Translations under genes and position numbers: made by a program
Assembly: GCF_003014575.1 (NCBI RefSeq)
Contig: NZ_PYGF01000001.1
Span: 682,001 to 746,000 of the forward strand
DNA from: Cecembia rubra
GTDB taxonomy: Bacteria > Bacteroidota > Bacteroidia > Cytophagales > Cyclobacteriaceae
Length of the DNA: 64,000 nucleotides
Direction of reading: 5' to 3'
Notes under the pieces: generated by a model
Databases searched by the model: none
What the model was told of the DNA's origin: nothing
The model's input: the letters and a program-made list of their open reading frames with translations, nothing else
Part shown: one piece after another, positions 47,542-56,569 of the stretch
Numbering within the stretch: position 1 is the stretch's first letter
How the letters are laid out: every line of letters begins with the position of its first letter

Positions 47542-47570
47542 CCACTTACTGGTCTTTATCGCGGTTTTGA
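47430..47570 (+). pseudogene. Truncated GIY-YIG nuclease gene
   Basis: The first 37 codons equal those of the intact gene, including both GIY-YIG motifs, the conserved Arg and the HN pair. From codon 38 the frame is different (STYWSLSRF) and stops at 47568-47570, leaving 46 codons without the metal-binding Glu. It cannot make an active nuclease. Confidence 0.9.
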
Positions 47571-47652
47571 TTATAGGGGGTATAAATGTGACTGCATTTG
47601 TAATATAGTAAAAAAATGGAATTAGGCTCAGCTTTTTAAAAAAAACAAATAA

Positions 47653-47678
47653 AAAAGCCCCGATTTGACGGGGCTTTT
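47653..47678 (-). terminator. Terminator of the thrS-infC-rpmI-rplT operon
   Basis: A 9-bp stem, AAAAGCCCC (47653-47661) with GGGGCTTTT (47670-47678), followed by Ts in the leftward direction, 23 bp past the rplT stop. Confidence 0.8.
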
Positions 47679-47701
47679 CAATTAAAGTAAGCAGTGCCTT
47701 C

Positions 47702-48046
47702 TTACTTTACTTTTTCAACTACAGCTTTGAATGCCTCAGGATGATTCATAGCCAAATCTGCAAGAACTTTTCTGTTCAATTCGATATCAGCCTTTTTCAA
47801 CATCCCCATAAATTGTGAATATGAGATACCAAATTGTCTGGCACCTGCATTGATACGCTGGATCCATAGGGCTCTGAATTCTCTTTTCTTAGCCTTTCTA
47901 TCTCTGTAAGCGTACTGTAAACCTTTTTCGTATTTGTTCTTGGCTACTGTCCAAACATTTTTACCTCTTCCGAAGTAGCCTTTGGTTGCTTTAAGGATTT
48001 TCTTTCTTCTTGCTCTTGAAGCAACTGCATTTACTGATCTTGGCAT
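47702..48046 (-). CDS. rplT: 50S ribosomal protein L20
   Basis: A 114-aa L20 of normal length; it binds 23S rRNA and starts large-subunit assembly. The basic N-terminal helix ([27 protein letters not shown]) and [19 protein letters not shown] are conserved. It ends the translation operon; a structured 99-bp leader precedes it. Confidence 0.97.
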   Translation of the reverse strand: MPRSVNAVASRARRKKILKATKGYFGRGKNVWTVAKNKYEKGLQYAYRDRKAKKREFRALWIQRINAGARQFGISYSQFMGMLKKADIELNRKVLADLAMNHPEAFKAVVEKVK

Positions 48047-48061
48047 AGTTTTAAATTTTTT

Positions 48062-48103
48062 GACCCTAGGTGCCTTTCGGACTTTATACCTGAGCGTCTG
48101 GTG
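48062..48103 (-). promoter_or_regulatory. Structured leader between rpmI and rplT
   Basis: On the minus strand this G/C-richer patch can form a hairpin with a GAAA tetraloop (GTCC-GAAA-GGCAC, one bulged C, 48070-48082) inside a weak AGG/CCT pairing. It stands out in an AT-rich spacer directly before rplT. L20 controls its own operon through leader RNA in other bacteria, so this could be its binding site; this is inference. Confidence 0.3.
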
Positions 48104-48145
48104 AATAAATTAACCTAAATTAAATTTTGAAGTTTTGAGATGGGA

Positions 48146-48343
48146 TTATCCTATTCTCAACATTGCTTTTACTCTTCCTTCATCTGACTCATGAACCATT
48201 CCCATTTGGGTAAGATTTCTCTTTCTCTTGGTAGATTTTTTGGTCAGGATGTGGCTTTTGTAAGCATGCTTCCTTCTGATTTTTCCGGTTCCAGTCAATT
48301 TGAACCTTTTCTTTGCACTGGATTTTGTTTTTACTTTTGGCAT
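48146..48343 (-). CDS. rpmI: 50S ribosomal protein L35
   Basis: A 65-aa L35, begun at [14 protein letters not shown], the standard N-terminus. The frame is open further upstream to 48466, but that part overlaps infC and is not L35. [24 protein letters not shown] is the conserved core. Between infC and rplT. Confidence 0.97.
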   Translation of the reverse strand: MPKVKTKSSAKKRFKLTGTGKIRRKHAYKSHILTKKSTKRKRNLTQMGMVHESDEGRVKAMLRIG

Positions 48344-48365
48344 AACTGTATTTGTTTGTTGAAAA

Positions 48366-48917
48366 TTATTTCTTAGAAGATTTTGGTGCCAGAAATAGGA
48401 ACATCCTTTTCCCCTCCAATTTTGGGAGTTGTTCCACCTGAGCATATTCCTCAAGCTCCTGGGCAAATCTCAATAACAACATTTCTCCTCTTTCCTTAAA
48501 TACAATTGACCTTCCTACGAAATGTACATAAGCTTTTACTTTAGCACCTTCTTTAAGAAAGTTGATTGCATGCTTCAGTTTAAAATTGAAATCATGGTCA
48601 TCAGTATTGGGACCAAATCTAATTTCCTTTACTACAGTCTTTGAAGCATTTGCCTTAATTTCTTTTTGCTTCTTCTTCTGTTCGTACTTGAACTTAGCGT
48701 AGTCAATCACCTTACAAACAGGTGGATTGGCATTTGGAGAAATTTCTACGAGATCAAGATCATTTTCCTCTGCTAGTTTGATGGCCTGGGAAAGGGAAAG
48801 TACAGCATTGCCTCCTTCCACAAAATCCCCTACAACCCTTACCTCTCTAGCTCTGATTTTATCATTTACTCTGTATGGTTCTTCCTGTCTCGGTCTGAAC
48901 GGTGTTTTTCCTTTCAA
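48366..48917 (-). CDS. infC: Translation initiation factor IF-3
   Basis: A 183-aa IF-3, which checks start-codon pairing on the 30S subunit. N-domain [20 protein letters not shown] and C-domain [28 protein letters not shown] are clear. No ATG is available at the N-terminus: a stop (TAA, 48924-48926) is followed by TTA, ATT and TTG, so translation must begin at TTG 48917 or ATT 48920. IF-3 genes commonly use a rare start to limit their own synthesis. It follows thrS by 85 bp. Confidence 0.95.
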   Translation of the reverse strand: MKGKTPFRPRQEEPYRVNDKIRAREVRVVGDFVEGGNAVLSLSQAIKLAEENDLDLVEISPNANPPVCKVIDYAKFKYEQKKKQKEIKANASKTVVKEIRFGPNTDDHDFNFKLKHAINFLKEGAKVKAYVHFVGRSIVFKERGEMLLLRFAQELEEYAQVEQLPKLEGKRMFLFLAPKSSKK

Positions 48918-49002
48918 AATTAATTATGGTTGTTTTATGAAATTGCCTGCAAATATCGGAATAAATTTGAGATTTAAAAAACCTGTAAATTTTCCATTTG
49001 AA

Positions 49003-50952
49003 TTATTTTCTCAAAGACTGGTCTATGATTGCTTTGAAATGAGCAATAAATTCATCAACAGTCAATGAACCCAGATCACCTTCACCATGCTTTCTGACAG
49101 AAACTTTGGCTTCTGCTTGCTCTTTTTCCCCAACAATCAACATAAAAGGAACTTTCTTAACCTCTGCATCTCTGATCTTTCTTCCGATTTTTTCATCACG
49201 GTTATCAATGTTGCCCATGATGTCATGTTCTTCCAAAATGGCCTTGATCTGCTCAGCATAAGCAATATATTTTTCAGAAATAGGCAAAATTGTAACCTGA
49301 TCTGGTGAAAGCCATAATGGGAAATTACCAGCACAGTGCTCAATCAAAACAGCTACAAATCTTTCCAAAGAACCAAAAGGCGCCCTGTGAATCATCACCG
49401 GTCTGTGCTTTTGATTATCGCTTCCGATATATTCCAATTGGAAACGCTCTGGCAGGTTGTAATCCACCTGTATAGTTCCCAATTGCCATTTTCTACCCAA
49501 AGCATCCTTCACCATGAAGTCTAACTTTGGACCATAAAATGCTGCCTCTCCCAATTCGGTGACAGTCTGTAGACCTCTTTCTGCGGCTGCTTCGATAATC
49601 GCTGACTCCGCCTTGTTCCAAGCCTCATCAGTACCGATATATTTTTCTCTTTTTTCAGGATCTCTTAATGATATCTGAGCGGTAAAATCCTCAAAACCCA
49701 AGGCCTTGAAAACATAAAGCACCAGGTCAATCACCTTGATAAATTCCTCTTTTACCTGGTCTGGCCTACAGAAAATGTGGGCATCATCTTGCGTAAAACC
49801 TCTGACACGGGTCAAACCATGGAGCTCTCCGCTCTGTTCATACCTATAAACAGTACCAAACTCTGCATAACGGATAGGCAAGTCTTTGTATGATCTTGGC
49901 TTGTGCTTGTAAATCTCACAATGGTGAGGACAGTTCATCGGCTTAAGCAAAAACTCCTCCCCTTCATTTGGAGTAGCGATTGGCTGAAATGAGTCTTTGC
50001 CATATTTCTCATAATGGCCAGAAGTCTCATAAAGGACTTTATGGCCGATATGTGGAGTCACTACCTGCTGATAACCGGACTTATCCTGAGCCTTTTTCAT
50101 GAAAGCTACAAGTCTTTCTCTCAACAAAGTTCCCTTTGGTAACCATAGAGGAAGTCCCATACCCACTTTCTCAGAGAAAGTGAAAAGTTCCAACTCCCTC
50201 CCCAATTTTCTATGGTCTCTTTTCTTGGCTTCTTCAAGCATCTGAAGGTATTCCTGAAGATCCTTGGCTTTAGGAAATGTAATTCCATAAATCCTGGTGA
50301 GCATTTTATTTTTCTCATCTCCCCTCCAATAGGCCCCGGCAATATTTAAAAGCTTGGCTGCCTTAATAAATCCGGTATTGGGGATGTGTGGCCCTCTGCA
50401 AAGATCTACAAAATTACCCTGCTCGTAAAAAGTAATGGAACCATCCTCTAGTCCTTCTAATAAGTCCAATTTATATTCATCCCCTTTTTCTTTAAAATAG
50501 GCGACTGCATCTTTTTTGGAAACTTCTTTTCGGATATAATCATTCTTTTGCTTGGCCAATTCCACCATCTTGGCCTCAATTTTTTCCAATTCAGCTCCAT
50601 CCAAAGGTTGATCACCGAAATCTACATCATAATAGAAACCGTTCTCAATCGGAGGTCCGATTCCAAATTTGATTCCTGGGAAAAGCTCCTCCAGGGCTTC
50701 TGCCATAAGGTGGGCAGAGGAATGCCAAAAAGTATTTTTTCCTTCTGCATCATTCCAAGTCAATAATTGTACGGTGGCATCTTGGTTAATTGCCCTACTG
50801 GCATCCCAAACCTCGCCGTTGACTTTTGCTGCTAGTACGTTCCTGGCCAAACCCTCGCTGATACTAAGTGCAATCTGTAGCCCTGAAACTCCTTTTTCAT
50901 ACTCCCTGACAGAGCCGTCAGGAAGGGTAATTTTGATTTGTTGGTTAGACAT
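49003..50952 (-). CDS. thrS: Threonine--tRNA ligase
   Basis: A 649-aa class II synthetase. A TGS domain ([12 protein letters not shown], residues 4-63) is followed by the editing domain ([17 protein letters not shown]), the catalytic core with [11 protein letters not shown] zinc site and [20 protein letters not shown] motif 2, and an anticodon-binding domain. Complete. First gene of the thrS-infC-rpmI-rplT operon, the conserved order in many bacteria. Its tRNA-Thr is encoded at 34670-34742. Confidence 0.97.
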   Translation of the reverse strand: MSNQQIKITLPDGSVREYEKGVSGLQIALSISEGLARNVLAAKVNGEVWDASRAINQDATVQLLTWNDAEGKNTFWHSSAHLMAEALEELFPGIKFGIGPPIENGFYYDVDFGDQPLDGAELEKIEAKMVELAKQKNDYIRKEVSKKDAVAYFKEKGDEYKLDLLEGLEDGSITFYEQGNFVDLCRGPHIPNTGFIKAAKLLNIAGAYWRGDEKNKMLTRIYGITFPKAKDLQEYLQMLEEAKKRDHRKLGRELELFTFSEKVGMGLPLWLPKGTLLRERLVAFMKKAQDKSGYQQVVTPHIGHKVLYETSGHYEKYGKDSFQPIATPNEGEEFLLKPMNCPHHCEIYKHKPRSYKDLPIRYAEFGTVYRYEQSGELHGLTRVRGFTQDDAHIFCRPDQVKEEFIKVIDLVLYVFKALGFEDFTAQISLRDPEKREKYIGTDEAWNKAESAIIEAAAERGLQTVTELGEAAFYGPKLDFMVKDALGRKWQLGTIQVDYNLPERFQLEYIGSDNQKHRPVMIHRAPFGSLERFVAVLIEHCAGNFPLWLSPDQVTILPISEKYIAYAEQIKAILEEHDIMGNIDNRDEKIGRKIRDAEVKKVPFMLIVGEKEQAEAKVSVRKHGEGDLGSLTVDEFIAHFKAIIDQSLRK

Positions 50953-51200
50953 TTAAAATTTTAAATAAATGAAACATCACATCTATACAAACAGATGCCT
51001 TAAGACTTGCAAATATGCAAATTCATTAGCTCATTTTAAAACTTCGTAAAAAAATGAAAGGAATAATTAAGAGTATGAAAACAAAGTGCTGGAAATTCCG
51101 ATATTTGTCCTCAAACAAGTGGTTTCTTTTTAAAATAACAGAAGATTGAAAAAGATTCTTTCATTTGTTAAAAAGTTTTGAATCAATTTCTTAACACTGA

Positions 51201-52403
51201 ATGCAATACGATATAATTATCATCGGAGGTGGAATAGTAGGACTCGCTACCGGTCTGAAAATCAAACAACAAAAACCTGATCTAAAAGTGCTGATTCTTG
51301 AAAAAGAAGCAGAAGTAGCCAAACATCAGACAGGTAATAATTCGGGGGTTATCCATTCTGGACTATACTACAAACCAGGTTCACTCAAAGCCATCAACTG
51401 TATCAATGGCTACCATGAACTTATTCAGTTTTGTGAAGTAGAAAATATTCCCTACGAATTGACCGGAAAAGTGGTGGTAGCCACAAGAGATGAACAAATT
51501 CCGATTTTAAACGGTCTTTTTGAACGTGCTCTGCAAAATGGACTAGAGGGGACAAAAAAAATTACCCTAGATGAACTGAAGGAATACGAACCCTATTGCG
51601 CTGGCGTAGCTGCCATGTTTGTTCCGCAAACAGGAATAGTGGACTATAAAGTGGTAGCGCAGGCTTATGCGAAAAAATTCGAGTCCCTGGGTGGAGAAAT
51701 TTTCCTCAACAACAAAGTCGAAGGAATAAAAACATTGAATGGGGTTTCCTATGTAAGGTCATCTTACCACGAATTTTCCGCAAAATTGGTGATTAATTGC
51801 GCGGGACTTTATTCAGATAAAGTTGCCCAAATGAATCAGGATGAGCCAATTGATGTCCGAATCATTCCTTTTAGAGGAGAATATTACAAACTGAAAAAAG
51901 AAAGGGAATACTTGGTCAGAAACCTGATTTATCCTGTTCCTGACCCAAATTTCCCATTCCTGGGTGTCCATTTCACAAGAATGATGAAAGGTGGAGTTGA
52001 GGCAGGGCCTAATGCGGTTTTGGCCTTCAAAAGGGAGGGATACAGAAAATCTGATGTCAATCTAAAAGAACTTTCCGAAACCCTTTCATGGCCTGGTTTT
52101 CAAAAAGTGGCCTCCAAATACTGGAAAACAGGATTTGGAGAGTTATACCGTTCCTTTTCTAAAGCGGCCTTTACGAAAGCTTTACAGGAATTGATTCCTG
52201 ATATCAATGAATCAGATCTTGTAGATGGCGGAGCCGGTGTAAGGGCCCAGGCATGTGACAGGACAGGTGGATTGTTGGATGACTTCAGCATCAGGGAAAA
52301 TGAATATGCGATAAATGTCCTGAATGCGCCTTCTCCTGCGGCCACCAGCTCGCTTTCAATAGGCGGCACTGTCAGCAAGTTGGCCCTGAAAAGGTTCGAT
52401 TAA
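51201..52403 (+). CDS. lhgO: L-2-hydroxyglutarate oxidase
   Basis: A 400-aa FAD-dependent oxidase of the DAO superfamily. The FAD site IIIGGGIVGLATGLKI opens the protein, then QTGNNSGVIHSGLYYKPGSLKA, typical of LhgO, and the C-terminal AGVRAQACDRTGGLLDDF. It converts L-2-hydroxyglutarate to 2-oxoglutarate, passing electrons to the membrane quinone pool or oxygen. Monocistronic with its own terminator. Confidence 0.9.
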   Translation: MQYDIIIIGGGIVGLATGLKIKQQKPDLKVLILEKEAEVAKHQTGNNSGVIHSGLYYKPGSLKAINCINGYHELIQFCEVENIPYELTGKVVVATRDEQIPILNGLFERALQNGLEGTKKITLDELKEYEPYCAGVAAMFVPQTGIVDYKVVAQAYAKKFESLGGEIFLNNKVEGIKTLNGVSYVRSSYHEFSAKLVINCAGLYSDKVAQMNQDEPIDVRIIPFRGEYYKLKKEREYLVRNLIYPVPDPNFPFLGVHFTRMMKGGVEAGPNAVLAFKREGYRKSDVNLKELSETLSWPGFQKVASKYWKTGFGELYRSFSKAAFTKALQELIPDINESDLVDGGAGVRAQACDRTGGLLDDFSIRENEYAINVLNAPSPAATSSLSIGGTVSKLALKRFD

Positions 52404-52453
52404 CAATGGTATTTTCGACTCCTTTCAATTGAAAAATAGGTTGAACCATGAAG

Positions 52454-52488
52454 GCACAGGAAGATATATTAAATCCTGTGCTTTTTTT
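52454..52488 (+). terminator. Terminator after lhgO
   Basis: GCACAGGA (52454-52461) pairs with TCCTGTGC (52474-52481), followed by seven Ts. Confidence 0.75.
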
Positions 52489-52520
52489 CTTACTTTTTAG
52501 ATCCAAAAGAACTTGACTCT

Positions 52521-53306
52521 ATGCAGAAAAGCACCTTTAGGATTGAAAAAATGGACTGTCCTTCAGAGGAACAACTGATCAGAATGAAAATTGGGAACTT
52601 CCCTTCTGTCCATCAATTGGTTTTCGATATTTCAGGAAGAAAACTGGAGGTTTTTCATTCCGGAGAGTTGGACTTAATAAGGAGTGAACTTGACAAACTC
52701 TCTCTTCAATCCGCTTTAATAAAAAGCGAAGAAGTATCAGGTCCCTTTTCAATAACCAAAGAGACCGAAAAAAGAGTGCTTTGGGCGGTTTTGCTGATCA
52801 ACTTTTCATTTTTTCTCATTGAAATGGCCACAGGGATCATCTCAAAATCCATGGGGCTTGTCGCTGATAGCCTGGACATGTTGGCCGATGCGGTGGTTTA
52901 TGGATTGGCTTTGATGGCAGTGGGCAGGTCAATGAGTACTAAAAAAGCAGTAGCTAAGGTAGCAGGAATCGCCCAGATAATTCTTTCTTTGATAGGTTTT
53001 ACAGAAGTCATCAGAAGATTTTTCGGATTTGAAGCCTTACCGGATTTCAAAATGATGATCATAGTGTCATTTTTTGCATTAATCGCCAATGCGTTGTGTC
53101 TTTATCTTTTGCAAAAAAGCAACAGCACAGAAGCCCATATAAAAGCAAGTATGATTTTTACCTCCAATGATATCATTATCAATACGGGGGTTATCTGCGC
53201 AGGATTGGCGGTATTGTGGAGCGGGTCTGTTATTCCAGACCTTATCATAGGGGGTATTGTATTTTTGATTGTACTTAATGGAGCAATCAGGATATTGAAG
53301 CTTTAA
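52521..53306 (+). CDS. HMA-like/CDF fusion cation transporter-like protein
   Basis: A 261-aa membrane protein. The first 70 residues look like a heavy-metal-associated ferredoxin-like domain (FRIEKMDCPSEEQLIRMKI), but only one Cys remains of the usual CxxC. The rest is a cation-diffusion-facilitator-like domain with six helices. The metal-site motifs are altered: DSLDMLAD at 116-123 for HxxxD in TM2, and SNDIIIN at 215-221 for HxxxD in TM5. The C-terminal cytoplasmic domain of classical CDF proteins is missing. It may carry a metal, or may be a sensor. It converges with the hydrolase gene (4-bp overlap). Confidence 0.75.
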   Translation: MQKSTFRIEKMDCPSEEQLIRMKIGNFPSVHQLVFDISGRKLEVFHSGELDLIRSELDKLSLQSALIKSEEVSGPFSITKETEKRVLWAVLLINFSFFLIEMATGIISKSMGLVADSLDMLADAVVYGLALMAVGRSMSTKKAVAKVAGIAQIILSLIGFTEVIRRFFGFEALPDFKMMIIVSFFALIANALCLYLLQKSNSTEAHIKASMIFTSNDIIINTGVICAGLAVLWSGSVIPDLIIGGIVFLIVLNGAIRILKL

Positions 53307-54265
53307 CGGGTTAAAAACTCCAAAAAACGATGCTCTGCCCAGGTGAATTCCTGGTTTTTTACCAAAAATCCGGTATGCCCCCCTCTCTTTGGCATTTCAA
53401 GAAAGATAAACTCAGATTGCTCTGCAATTTTTGTAGGGTAACATCTGTCCATCAGAAGTGGGTCGTTCAATGCATTGATGATCAAAGTGGGAATCTGAAT
53501 ATCCTTGATCCAGTTATCCGCTGAAACCGACTGATAAAATTCCATTGCATCTTTGAACCCGTGAACTTTTGCCGTAAAGTGTGTATCGAAGGTATCAAAA
53601 TCCTCCACCCGTTTTAAAAGGTCCAAATCAACCAATCCGGGAAATTGCTCCCCTTTAAGTTTCATTTTGGCCTTTAATTTTCCCAAAAATCTCTTTTTGT
53701 AAAAAGCATTATTTTTTAGCCTCAGGGTAGCTGCAGAATCAGGAAGGTTACAGGGGGTTGAATAGACAGCTGCACTTTTGATTTTGGGCAATAAATCCGC
53801 TCCCCTTTCACCCAGGTATTTCAAAGTCTGTGCTCCTCCCATACTGATACCTACCAGGTAGTATTCTTTGTAGCTTTGGGTTCGTTCCACATGTTTGATA
53901 ACGGTATCAAGATCATAAGAAGCCCCGTGATGGTAAAGAATAGGAGCTTTGTTCATTTCACCACTGCAGGTACGGTTATTCCAAGCCAAAGCATCAATTC
54001 CGCTTTGATTAAACAACTTGGCCAAAGCTTTGGCATAGTGCCGATCAGAACTTCCCTCCAGCCCATGGGAAATGATCAAGAGTTTTTCTGATCCCACCTT
54101 TGACCAATCAATGTCCAAAAAATCCCCATCAGGAGTAGAAATCCTCTCCCTTTTATAGGTCACACCTTCAATCTTCCTAAAAACACTTGGAATAATGGTT
54201 TCAAGGTGACCATTGAAAAGGTAAGCAGGAGGTTTTCCGTAGGTGGATTTCTGGATTATCGGCAT
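53303..54265 (-). CDS. YheT-type alpha/beta hydrolase
   Basis: A 320-aa alpha/beta hydrolase. Family signs are NGHLETIIPSVFRK at the N-terminus and the ISHGLEGSSDRHYAKAL oxyanion region. The nucleophile is Ser in GISMGGAQT, the acid lies in NALNDPLL and the His in RGGHTGF, so the triad is complete. Cytoplasmic, no signal peptide. The substrate is unknown. It converges on the HMA/CDF fusion, stop codons overlapping. Confidence 0.85.
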   Translation of the reverse strand: MPIIQKSTYGKPPAYLFNGHLETIIPSVFRKIEGVTYKRERISTPDGDFLDIDWSKVGSEKLLIISHGLEGSSDRHYAKALAKLFNQSGIDALAWNNRTCSGEMNKAPILYHHGASYDLDTVIKHVERTQSYKEYYLVGISMGGAQTLKYLGERGADLLPKIKSAAVYSTPCNLPDSAATLRLKNNAFYKKRFLGKLKAKMKLKGEQFPGLVDLDLLKRVEDFDTFDTHFTAKVHGFKDAMEFYQSVSADNWIKDIQIPTLIINALNDPLLMDRCYPTKIAEQSEFIFLEMPKRGGHTGFLVKNQEFTWAEHRFLEFLTR

Positions 54266-54356
54266 TTTAGATCATAAATTCAACCTCAAAAATAAAACAT
54301 ATCTTCAAGCCAGGGAATTATTTCTTTAATTTGGGAAAAATACCTCAATTTTAACT

Positions 54357-55700
54357 ATGAAAATCACTAAAGCATTCCTTATCCTAATTTCATTCCTGAT
54401 GGTTCAATTCACTGCTACAGCCCAGACAGTAGATGCTTTCATTGAAAAAATTTATCCTGAATTGGAAAGGCTTTACAAACACCTGCACCAAAATCCAGAG
54501 TTATCCCTTCAGGAAAAAGAAACTTCTGCTAGGATTGCCAAGGAATTGAGAAGCTTAGGCTACGAAGTAACCGAAGGTATAGGTGGATATGGAGTAGTTG
54601 GGGTAATAAAAAATGGAGCCGGCCCGACTTTATTGATCCGAACGGATATGGATGCCCTTCCGATGGAAGAAAAGACAGGACTCCCCTATGCGTCTACAAA
54701 AAAAGCAATTTCCAATGATGGTAAAGAAACATATGTAGCCCATTCCTGTGGGCATGATATCCACATGTCAGTTTTTATTGGGACTGCAAAGGTAATGGCT
54801 GAAAACAAAAGTTCCTGGAGGGGTACTTTGCTTATGGTTGGACAACCCGCTGAGGAAAATGGCATGGGCGCCTGGAACATGATGAATGATGGCCTATATC
54901 AAAGATTCCCACATCCTGATTATGCCATTGCTCTGCATGATGATCCATTCTTGCCCGCGGGAACAGTGGGATTTAAATCCGGCCCTTTGATGGCCGGGGT
55001 GGATATGATGAATGTAACTGTATATGGCGAAGGAGCCCATGGTGCCGCTCCACATACTGGGATTGACCCTATAGTACTCAGTGCCCAAATGATACAGGCA
55101 TATCAGACCATAGTAAGCAGGAGAATTGCTCCTACAGAACCAGCTGTGGTTACTGTTGGCTCCATTCATGGAGGCACAGTCCATAACATCATTCCTGATG
55201 AAGTTACCATGCAGTTGACTTTAAGATCCTATTCTTCTGAAGTCAGGGAAGAAATGATCAGCAGCGTCAAAAGGATCAGCGAAAACCTTGCCCGGTCTGC
55301 AGGATTGCCAGAATCCAAAATGCCCACTTATTGGATCAGAGAGCCCCATACCCCGGCACTGATCAATGATTTTCAACTTACTGAACAGATGGTGAAAGTT
55401 TTTAAAGCCAATCTGGGTGAAGAAAAAGTAGTGGAAGTTAAAGCACAAATGATAGGAGAAGATTTCAGTAGATTTGGTATGCAGGATAAAAAAATCCCCA
55501 TCACCATGTTTTATCTAGGAGCCAATGATCCCACATTCTTAAAAAAAGCAAAAGAAGAAGGACTTGAAATACCTGGACTGCACAGCCCTTATTTCGCCCC
55601 GCTTCCGGAGCCTACCATCAAAACGGGCGTAAAAGCAATGAGCATCTTTGCAATGGATATTTTAAGAAATAATGAAATCATGATCCAGGAGAAAAAATAA
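54357..55700 (+). CDS. M20 family amidohydrolase/peptidase, secreted
   Basis: A 447-aa di-zinc amidohydrolase of the M20D group (hippurate hydrolase, IAA-amino acid hydrolase type). Signal peptide residues 1-22 (FTATAQ). The opening LYKHLHQNPELSLQEKETSARIAKEL, RTDMDALPM, HSCGHDIHM and QPAEENGMGAWNMM are metal-site motifs; the dimerisation domain lies in the middle. Being exported, it probably cleaves N-acyl amino acids or small amides in the periplasm. Confidence 0.9.
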   Translation: MKITKAFLILISFLMVQFTATAQTVDAFIEKIYPELERLYKHLHQNPELSLQEKETSARIAKELRSLGYEVTEGIGGYGVVGVIKNGAGPTLLIRTDMDALPMEEKTGLPYASTKKAISNDGKETYVAHSCGHDIHMSVFIGTAKVMAENKSSWRGTLLMVGQPAEENGMGAWNMMNDGLYQRFPHPDYAIALHDDPFLPAGTVGFKSGPLMAGVDMMNVTVYGEGAHGAAPHTGIDPIVLSAQMIQAYQTIVSRRIAPTEPAVVTVGSIHGGTVHNIIPDEVTMQLTLRSYSSEVREEMISSVKRISENLARSAGLPESKMPTYWIREPHTPALINDFQLTEQMVKVFKANLGEEKVVEVKAQMIGEDFSRFGMQDKKIPITMFYLGANDPTFLKKAKEEGLEIPGLHSPYFAPLPEPTIKTGVKAMSIFAMDILRNNEIMIQEKK

Positions 55701-55806
55701 AATAATATTGCACACACCATTTGTTCACATTAGCTTAACCAAAGCTAATTTCAAAAATGCTAGGTTTGCAGTGTAAAATTTTCTTCGTAGGTATTGATGT
55801 AAAGAA

Positions 55807-55829
55807 GGCGGTAATTAACCGCCCTTTTT
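55807..55829. terminator. Bidirectional terminator
   Basis: GGCGGT (55807-55812) pairs with ACCGCC (55818-55823), loop AATTA, with Ts after it on the plus strand. On the minus side it sits immediately beyond the stop of the unknown secreted protein gene. Confidence 0.7.
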
Positions 55830-56421
55830 ATTCTTTTCTCTTGACGACATAGTTTTTGATAGGAAACTCCATCACTGCTTTGTCCAGCTTTCCATTTACA
55901 TAATAAAACCGGTTAGTGTTGCCGTTGACTATCACTTCATAATAATCCTTCACCTTCTTAATTGGTGCTGGTAAGCCATATGCTTCTGCCAAAAACTCTT
56001 TGGCCTGAGTAGGTTCTTCAAAATAAAAAACAGCAGCGCTTAAATAGAATGGTCTTTGAATTACAGTATCCAATTCGTGTTTATAATTGGTAGATTTAAT
56101 CCTGTAATGGTCTCCTTGCCATTGAATATTGCTTTCAAAATTTCCTTTATTGGTTTTTGATAAAACATTTGCCTTATTCAATCTTTTTCCATGATAAATT
56201 ACCTTTGTAAGGTAATCCAGGTTAATCTTACCAAAAAACCAAAAACTCACATCACTTTTTAACTCATAATGTAACTCTTCACCTTTCTTTTCTCTTTTTG
56301 CTATCATCTCCCCTATGGAAATTCCTGCTATGGAAACATCATATTTGATTATCTCCTGAGCCCTTAGGCTGTTTGTATTGAGGAGGAAAAGGATGATGAA
56401 TATTCCTAACCACTTACCCAT
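55828..56421 (-). CDS. Secreted protein, DUF6134/DUF3108-like
   Basis: A 197-aa exported protein with signal peptide (residues 1-21, NSLRAQ). The body is beta-rich (IIKYDVSIAGISIGEMIAKREK, ELHYELKSDVSFWFFGKINLDY, then GDHYRIKSTNY) and resembles DUF6134 or DUF3108 proteins, thought to form a lipocalin-like or beta-sandwich fold. No catalytic motif is seen and no function is known. The gene is alone between the M20 and peroxiredoxin genes. Confidence 0.7.
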   Translation of the reverse strand: MGKWLGIFIILFLLNTNSLRAQEIIKYDVSIAGISIGEMIAKREKKGEELHYELKSDVSFWFFGKINLDYLTKVIYHGKRLNKANVLSKTNKGNFESNIQWQGDHYRIKSTNYKHELDTVIQRPFYLSAAVFYFEEPTQAKEFLAEAYGLPAPIKKVKDYYEVIVNGNTNRFYYVNGKLDKAVMEFPIKNYVVKRKE

Positions 56422-56438
56422 ATCATTTTATCTTGTCA

Positions 56439-56469
56439 CAAATATCCAATTATATACCTTGGTATCCAA
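56439..56469 (-). promoter_or_regulatory. Candidate promoter for DUF6134-like gene
   Basis: On the minus strand TTG (56467-56469), 20 bp, then GATATTTG (56439-56446), seven of eight -7 positions. The box ends 17 bp before the ATG. Confidence 0.4.
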
Positions 56470-56500
56470 ATGACTTTTAGTATGGAAATTCTTTGAACTT

Positions 56501-56533
56501 TTGGTCAAAATCGATGTTAATTTAGTATATTTA
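56501..56533 (+). promoter_or_regulatory. Candidate promoter for peroxiredoxin gene
   Basis: TTG (56501-56503), 22 bp, then TATATTTA (56526-56533), seven of eight -7 positions. It overlaps the upstream TTG that opens the long frame, supporting ATG 56570 as the true start. Confidence 0.3.
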
Positions 56534-56569
56534 GCCTATAATTTTTATAGACTAAAAAAACCAAATGTT

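Noticed and set aside
46962..47570. Classical integrative element at a tRNA gene
   Set aside because: No integrase, excisionase or cargo beyond the GIY-YIG gene is present, and the repeats are 351 bp apart; a standard genomic island is not supported.
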